Below are positions 62,401 to 64,000 of a stretch of 64,000 nt of DNA, piece by piece. Each line of letters starts with the position of its first letter. Positions within the stretch are counted from its first letter, which is position 1. Made by a program: the position numbers and the translations under genes. The notes under the pieces were generated by a model. The model did no database searches and had not been told where the DNA came from. It worked only from the letters and a program-made list of their open reading frames with translations. The stretch comes from Viscum album (Eukaryota > Streptophyta > Magnoliopsida > Santalales > Viscaceae), in assembly GCA_963277665.1 (NCBI GenBank), contig OY728128.1, positions 1,862,368,988-1,862,432,987 on the forward strand. The letters run 5' to 3'.

Positions 62401-64000
62401 GAATAAAAATAGTTTAGGGGTTGGAGAATTAAAATAAAATAAAACAATTTAAGAGAAACCGTTACTCTTAATTTGGGTATCTTCCTTTGGTTTGAACCAA
62501 AAGGACTTCTTGAATGGCCTTCATCCTAAGGTAAGAATTATAGGGGGAGTATAGTGATGTAGGGAGATTAATTGTGCAGACGTTGGACGAGCCAAATGGC
62601 TTGAGAGGTGTGAGAAATTGGTTATGTGTGGTCTCCTTTTATAAGGTGGAGGAGGGGCTCTTTAAGAAAGTATGAAAAAATTATTTTATTATATATTTAT
62701 ATTAGGTTTCTAATGGTCCAAAAATCATTAATGAGGAATATAAGATTACTCATGGTAGAAATAAAATAATCCAATCATAATTTGACATATTTTGGATATT
62801 ATTTTAATTATTATAATCTTATTTATTTAAATGATTTATTAATGAGGTAAATATTGCATCATTATTATGTCATAAATAAATATTTTATTTGTTGTCTAAA
62901 AATTACAAAAAAAACTACTATGATGTAGAAAATATTTTTATATTTCTATTGAATATTTATAGTTGAAAATATGACTTATATAACACCATATAAAAATTAA
63001 TTACTAAAAGATTTTTGTTAATGTCAATTTTGTCTTTACATTAAATTAATTAATCTAAATTTAATTATAACACCCAAGTGGTTCAATGGGGTCCCAAAAT
63101 CAACCCAAATATGTATATGGTCGTTAATGGCTCAACCAATAAGGTTTGGACAAGTTTTAAGGTAATTTTTAATTATTAAAATATTTTTTTTACCTTGAAT
63201 TAACCTATTTACCTTTAACTGCAGTAAATAAAAGTCAAAAGTTACTGTTTACCAAAAATTATTTTCATCTTAATGAACCATATATTACTTCTTTATAACA
63301 AACATGTATGTTGGATTTTTGTAATTCAATTCATAGAAGTGGAAAAATTTCAATTAATTGAGAACGTTAGTTTTTTAAACTACCACAAAGTGGTTTCACT
63401 ATTCATCAAAAATTGAAGTTTTTCAGAAAAATACCAAAAATTCAGCCGAAGAAATATTTGATTTTCAAAATTCAAAAATGATGTCTATTTTCCAAATTCA
63501 AAACATAGATGTGGCATTAATTAATTTTAAAATTAACTCTCGTTATCAAAACAAATAGCGTGTTTTTAAGAAATAATAACTATCAAAAGATTGATACTTT
63601 TTTACGTCCAATTTCAAAGTGAAATTAATTTCTATAACCAACAATGGATTACATGGTGAAAATATATTTTAATTACACTGTAACACCAATTTAGAAGATA
63701 ATATTACCATATAAATAAATTAGATTAAAACACAGTTTTGAATTAAAATACAATATTTTTCACTATTGATTAGAAAATGAACATTATCAGTAAAATTCCA
63801 AAAATTTACGCAAAGTAAATTTTGATGTCCCCATTTAAATAATGATTTTATTTGGTCAGAATAAATTTATTAAAGTGACCAAAATTATATTTAATTTGGG
63901 TTCGCCCTTAAAAGGCGGTAATTCGACCTTTTAATGTATTTTATGCTTAAAATTAGATTCATTTCACATTTTAAGCCTCTGACATTTCTTGGATAAATGT
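59408..64000 (-). repeat. 5' LTR of element E (right end outside window)
   Basis: Partner of 52173-57053, alignable throughout. A TATA box lies at 62634-62646, a donor-like AAGAGTAACGG near 62465, a stem-loop cassette at 61877-61920, and three diverged ~110-bp repeats at about 60480-61370. About 300 bp should remain beyond the window. Confidence 0.85.
61877..61920 (-). repeat. Stem-loop cassette in E 5' LTR
   Basis: CGTTCATG on one side and CATGAACG on the other make an exact 8-bp inverted repeat around the conserved core. Confidence 0.78.

Larger units (their letters stand above)
52173..64000 (-). mobile_element. Element E: large-LTR non-autonomous relative of D, truncated by window edge
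   Basis: On the minus strand: 5' LTR (59408 to beyond 64000), primer-binding site, short three-knuckle GAG-like frame, SINE-like insert, polypurine tract, 3' LTR (52173-57053). The internal region is 2354 bp and has no pol. Gene order, primer site, SINE-like insert and stem-loop cassette match element D, yet the sequences have diverged widely, so these are sister families. E has no frameshift in its GAG-like frame and may be younger than F. The target duplication cannot be tested, because the right end is outside the window. Confidence 0.88.

Noticed and set aside
1..64000. CRISPR arrays, bacterial operons or phage genes
   Set aside because: No regularly spaced short repeats, no ribosome binding sites and no long coding runs; everything recognisable is plant LTR retrotransposon.

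Overview
The window looks like gene-free, very A+T-rich nuclear heterochromatin from a flowering plant. I see no host gene, rRNA or functional tRNA gene. Nearly all recognisable sequence is LTR retrotransposon of the Ty3/gypsy superfamily. The plant assignment rests on primer-binding sites of the initiator-Met tRNA type (TGGTATCAGAG) directly after LTRs, three-zinc-knuckle GAG remnants, pol relics in the order protease-RT-RNase H-integrase, and LTRs of up to about 4.9 kb. The closest group I would name is the Tekay/Del-like chromoviruses; that is inference from protein motifs.

Layout, left to right. (A) 1-11121, minus strand: a decayed pol-containing element whose 3' LTR runs off the left edge; integrase, RNase H, RT, protease and GAG relics lie at 3050-7556, and the 5' LTR at 7718-11121. 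(B) 13191-39085, minus strand: a second pol-containing relic with 1.8-kb LTRs, split inside its RT gene by a large insertion. (D) 17107-33706, plus strand: that insertion, an LTR-internal-LTR-internal-LTR tandem array bounded by a perfect 5-bp target duplication (AATTT at 17102-17106 and 33707-33711). (F) 39886-47077, plus strand: a compact LTR element with near-matching target duplications. 48861-52172 is richer in G+C and holds an LTR-like segment ending in a very G+C-rich tandem repeat. (E) 52173 to beyond 64000, minus strand: a relative of D with about 4.9-kb LTRs, inserted against the G+C-rich repeat.

How the pieces relate. D, E and F have lost pol and keep only a very short GAG-like frame (about 120-181 codons) with three CCHC zinc knuckles. 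In A the knuckles come after about 400 codons; in D and E after about 80. The capsid part of GAG is therefore missing from the short frames. D and E share gene layout, a tRNA-derived SINE-like insert at the same place, a G+C-rich stem-loop cassette in the LTR (also found in A), and candidate splice sites around the short frame. A-type elements could have supplied enzymes in trans to D/E-type non-autonomous elements. That relationship is inferred; all copies seen here are mutated.
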